64,000 nucleotides of DNA from Pneumocystis sp. 'macacae' (taxonomy: Eukaryota; Ascomycota; Pneumocystomycetes; Pneumocystales; Pneumocystaceae): assembly GCA_018127085.1 (NCBI GenBank), contig CM030720.1, forward strand, positions 372,001 through 436,000, written 5' to 3'. The position numbers were made by a program, and so were the translations under genes. Below, piece after piece: positions 60,807 through 64,000 of this stretch. Every line of letters begins with the position of its first letter. Position 1 is the first letter of the stretch. The notes below the pieces were generated by a model. The model worked only from the letters and a program-made list of their open reading frames with translations, ran no database searches and was not told the DNA's origin.

Positions 60807-61161
60807 TCTCGCATATTTATTTTATGTTTCTGAAAACCGGTATTATCACGAAAATCAAAACAATAGATTTTTTACGTGCTAAGAGCAAAAAATTAATTTA
60901 AAAAATAATGATAGTAAAAATGCTAAAAATAAAGAAGAGCTTTAAAACATAAATATTTTTAAATAAGAATTTGTTTAAAAATTCAATGTTCTTTAAGTTA
61001 AATAACTGTATCGACAAGAATGTGTCAAAAAAGATAAATAATATGTAATAACTTGTTAATGCCATACTTTATATTTGCAATTTAAAAAATTAAAATGTAA
61101 TAGGAAGAGAAACATATAAAAATCATGTATTAATATATAAAGATATTATCTTAAAAATGTT
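60807..61161. promoter_or_regulatory. Promoter of the SAP-like membrane protein gene
   Basis: 355 AT-rich nt between this gene's start and the GLN4 stop. Nothing specific seen. Confidence 0.4.
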
Positions 61162-63986
61162 CTACTTTCCTTTATCTTCTTTGAGTGAAACAATCTGATT
61201 AAGAACTGTTTTTTCAGATGTAGTGTCTTTATCCATGCAAAAATATCCAATTCTTATAGCTTGGAAGCGAAAAGATTCAAATTCCAAGTTTTCAAAAATA
61301 TTTGCATGCTCTTTAAGTTGCTTTTGTTTAAGTTCTTCAAAACCCTTTTCAATTAGAGTATTTCTTAGAATACACTCACTATTCTTATTAATATTCGCTA
61401 GAAATTCTTCTTCATTTGCATGAGATGCAGGCTTTTCTGAATTAAAAAGTTGTTTAAAAATTCTAACTTGATCGATATGAATAGGAGAATCACCATTAAC
61501 AGTTTTTGCTACCCAGTGAATATATATTTTAGGTTTTTCAAAATTTTGAGTCTCATATACAGCCTTTACTTGGGAAACCAAACCTGATACTGGATCGGTA
61601 GTATAAGAAATTGCTCTAATTGGAAAAGGTACTTTAAGGAGTCCTACTAATTTTCCTGGAGCCAAACGATAATAATTTGGTGAATCTTCTGTACGAAAAT
61701 CAGTTCTATCAATGAATATTCGAGAAGTAAATGGAACATAATGAGTTCCGAATTTTAAATCATCCATCTTATAAGGAATTTCTATTTCTTCATAATGATC
61801 AAAAGGAAGATTCTCAATAATAACAGGAATAGGATCAAGGACCATCATCAAACGAGGTGTTATATTTTCCAAAAACTTCCTAACAGAATTCTCAAAACGA
61901 CTAACTTGAATATTTATTACAGCAGTAGTAACACCAAGTTCGTTAACAAATGATAATATTGCACCAGGAGGAACTCCTCGTCTTCTGCGCTAAATTAGCA
62001 TGAAATTCCCAATAGCTCAATTTTTTTTCCTTAAAGCAACAAGAGTATAAAGTCGAGGATCATCCCATCCCCTCACTATGCCTTTCGATACAAGTTTTAA
62101 AATTTTCCTTTTACTTAATACAGTTCCAGTAATCATTAGACGCCCATATCTTTAAGAATTATAAAAAATGTTAATATAAATTAACTTACTCGCTTTGTTG
62201 GGGCCTATAGACTTCTAAAGCATCACAGAGCCAGTCATATGAACGTCTAGAACCAGTAAACTCCAGAAATTAGTTGAACTTTCAAGAAATAAATAAGAAT
62301 ACTTCTGTGGTACAAAGAGAGTGTCTAATATTAATTAATATAAAAAAATATTACAGAGCGTTTCCAAACGATATATTTTCCAAAGAATCAACAAGACAGT
62401 GTGTGAAATCGTAGGTAGGATATATCTTCCATTTAGTACCTGTTCTATGATGCGGAAAATCCAGAATTCTATATGCAACAAGATCCCACATTTGAGGATT
62501 CCCATCTTCCAAATCTTGCTTCATTCGAAGAACTGCTTCTGAAACTTTATATACGCCATTTTTCATATCATTAAAACCCTTAAGATTCTCTGAGATAAGA
62601 CGATCACGATGTTTACATGCAATTCTTGGACCATGATCTTCTCCACCTCTTCCATATTTTATTTCAAAATCTATGCAAATTACTAAACCAAAAACAAAAA
62701 AATATATATATACCATTACAGTGACAAACATATGCTTTTCCCTTTTCAATAAGTAAAACTGCTAACCGATACAGTTCATCAAAATAATCACTCGAAAATG
62801 TAATTGCATATGGCTCAAATCCTAACCATTTAATAGTTTCTTCGATAGATTTAACATATATGTCCTCCTCTGATTCCGGATTAGTATCATCGTAACGCAA
62901 ATAACAATATCCTCCATGATATCTAGTCTATTTACTACTTTATCATTTTATAATATATCATACTTTGCATATCCGAAATTAATAGCAATTGCTTTACTAT
63001 GTCCTATATGCAAATATCCATTGGGCTAGAAATTTTAGTATCGACAAAAAATATATTATAAAAAAATACTTCAGGTGGAAACCGTGTCACCACTCTTCCC
63101 TTAGTGTGTTTCAGATGATCTTCCATCAATTTTGGATGAAGTTGTTTATTCTCTCCCGGTTTATGTAATCTCGCTAAAAACCCTTCTTCGAACATATTAG
63201 GAACACTTTTAGCTACTGTTGTTGTTTGCTGATATGGTTTCTTTTTATTTTCTGAGAAACATACTAGTACCTAAAAAAATTAACACATTCTTTGTTTCTT
63301 TTTTAATACATCTTCTCTAGTATGTCCGACTTCATCGTTATTCAATCTTTCTAAAGAAAGTTCATCTTCAACACATCTTTTCAACATTAATTGATCTGCC
63401 CATTTCAAAAGTGGATGTTGACGCAAAGAACTTAAAACTAAAGCGAGTTTTTTAGACCCAAAATTTTTTATAGTTTCCCTATTATTATTTATATATGTAT
63501 GAACTTCATATTGCAGCTCTTTTTCGCTAACTGTTATTCCTTATCAAATATAAACATATAAATATTTTATGTCAATTTTTTTACCAACACCAGATATCTT
63601 GTCCAATAAATCAGAATCAAATATGTCATCTTTATCTAAAGCATAACGAATTGCAGCTATTTTAATTAAATAAAGAAAAAATCAAGACAAAATATTATAC
63701 TTTCAACTTGTAATGGTGTTTTAAACTTATTTGACATAATTCCAGAACAAATATGGTTTCTTCCAGATTCTTTTAGAAGATTGCCATTTGTAGAAAGAAC
63801 ATATAGCAGATTTCCTTGCGTTTTAGTACATCCTGAATCTAAAACACCTGATTGAAGTATATTTTGTGCTAAAAGCTCACTTAATTTTTTATTTTTTAAT
63901 GTTTCTTGAATCTTTGAATCAGATAAACCAATTAAACGAAATGCACTTTCTAACGATTCAATCGTATTCAAAGGACTTTTTAACAT
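61162..63986 (-). CDS. GLN4: Glutaminyl-tRNA synthetase
   Basis: Class I synthetase that charges cytosolic tRNA-Gln. The ATG at 63986 gives [20 protein letters not shown], the eukaryotic N-terminal appended domain, with a [14 protein letters not shown] segment. The catalytic core has [19 protein letters not shown] (HIGH motif), rebuilt over an intron. [35 protein letters not shown] and the KMSKS counterpart VLSKRK follow. The anticodon-binding part includes [13 protein letters not shown] and [10 protein letters not shown]. The GlnRS versus GluRS distinction rests on [15 protein letters not shown] and the Q-type core. Stop TAG at 61162-61164. Several small introns; complete within the window. 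Confidence 0.95.
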
Positions 63987-64000
63987 TTAAGAGACATCTA

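Overview
The window is a 64 kb piece of a very AT-rich, gene-dense fungal nuclear chromosome. Almost every gene is cut by many tiny introns: those I resolved are mostly 39-50 nt, with GT-AG ends and TACTAAT/CTAAC-like branch sites. Intergenic DNA is short and runs to 80-90% AT. The gene set (Elp3, Def1, Duo1 of the DASH complex, Sho1, a Red1-type RNA-elimination factor, a Rad4/Cut5-type BRCT protein, Hap5) and this architecture fit Pneumocystis (Ascomycota, Taphrinomycotina). That assignment is inference from style and content. I saw no surface-glycoprotein array, transposon, tRNA, rRNA or prokaryotic feature.

Layout. 1-6.7 kb: 3' end of VAC8 (+), then on the minus strand an Rmd1/RMND1-family protein, GPI12, an unrecognised protein and a small CYSTM cysteine-rich protein. 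7-17.5 kb: ARL3-type GTPase (+), then RAD4/DPB11, an SNF2/STH1 remodeller and ELP3 (all -). 17.7-23.4 kb: P5B ATPase YPK9 and HAP5 (+). 23.7-28 kb: a derlin, KIN17 and PBN1 (-). 29.6-35.3 kb: ceramide synthase (+), SHO1 and RED1 (-). 35.7-43.5 kb: myosin-II heavy chain (+). 43.8-54.4 kb: CTI6 (-), DEF1 and PGM2 (+), a coiled-coil protein and DUO1 (-), an SP/TP-rich protein (+). 54.6-64 kb: TFIIB (-), ATP14 and VPS52 (+), a SAP-like membrane protein and glutaminyl-tRNA synthetase (-).

How they relate. The genes are housekeeping and not one pathway. Some share processes: GPI12 and PBN1 (GPI-anchor synthesis in the ER), derlin and ceramide synthase (ER membrane), ARL3 and VPS52 (Golgi/endosome traffic), VAC8 and YPK9 (vacuole), SNF2, CTI6, HAP5, TFIIB, DEF1 and ELP3 (chromatin and RNA polymerase II), RAD4, KIN17 and DUO1 (genome maintenance and division).

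Most unusual items. One derlin intron is 250 nt, about five times the local norm. It folds on paper into a box H/ACA snoRNA: an H box, an ACA box, and 16-nt pocket-to-box spacing in both hairpins. A second, weaker H/ACA-like hairpin lies at 5.7 kb and a GC-rich patch at 15.3 kb. The ceramide synthase gene needs a GC-AG intron, and the ARL3 GTPase has Arg in place of the switch-II Gln.
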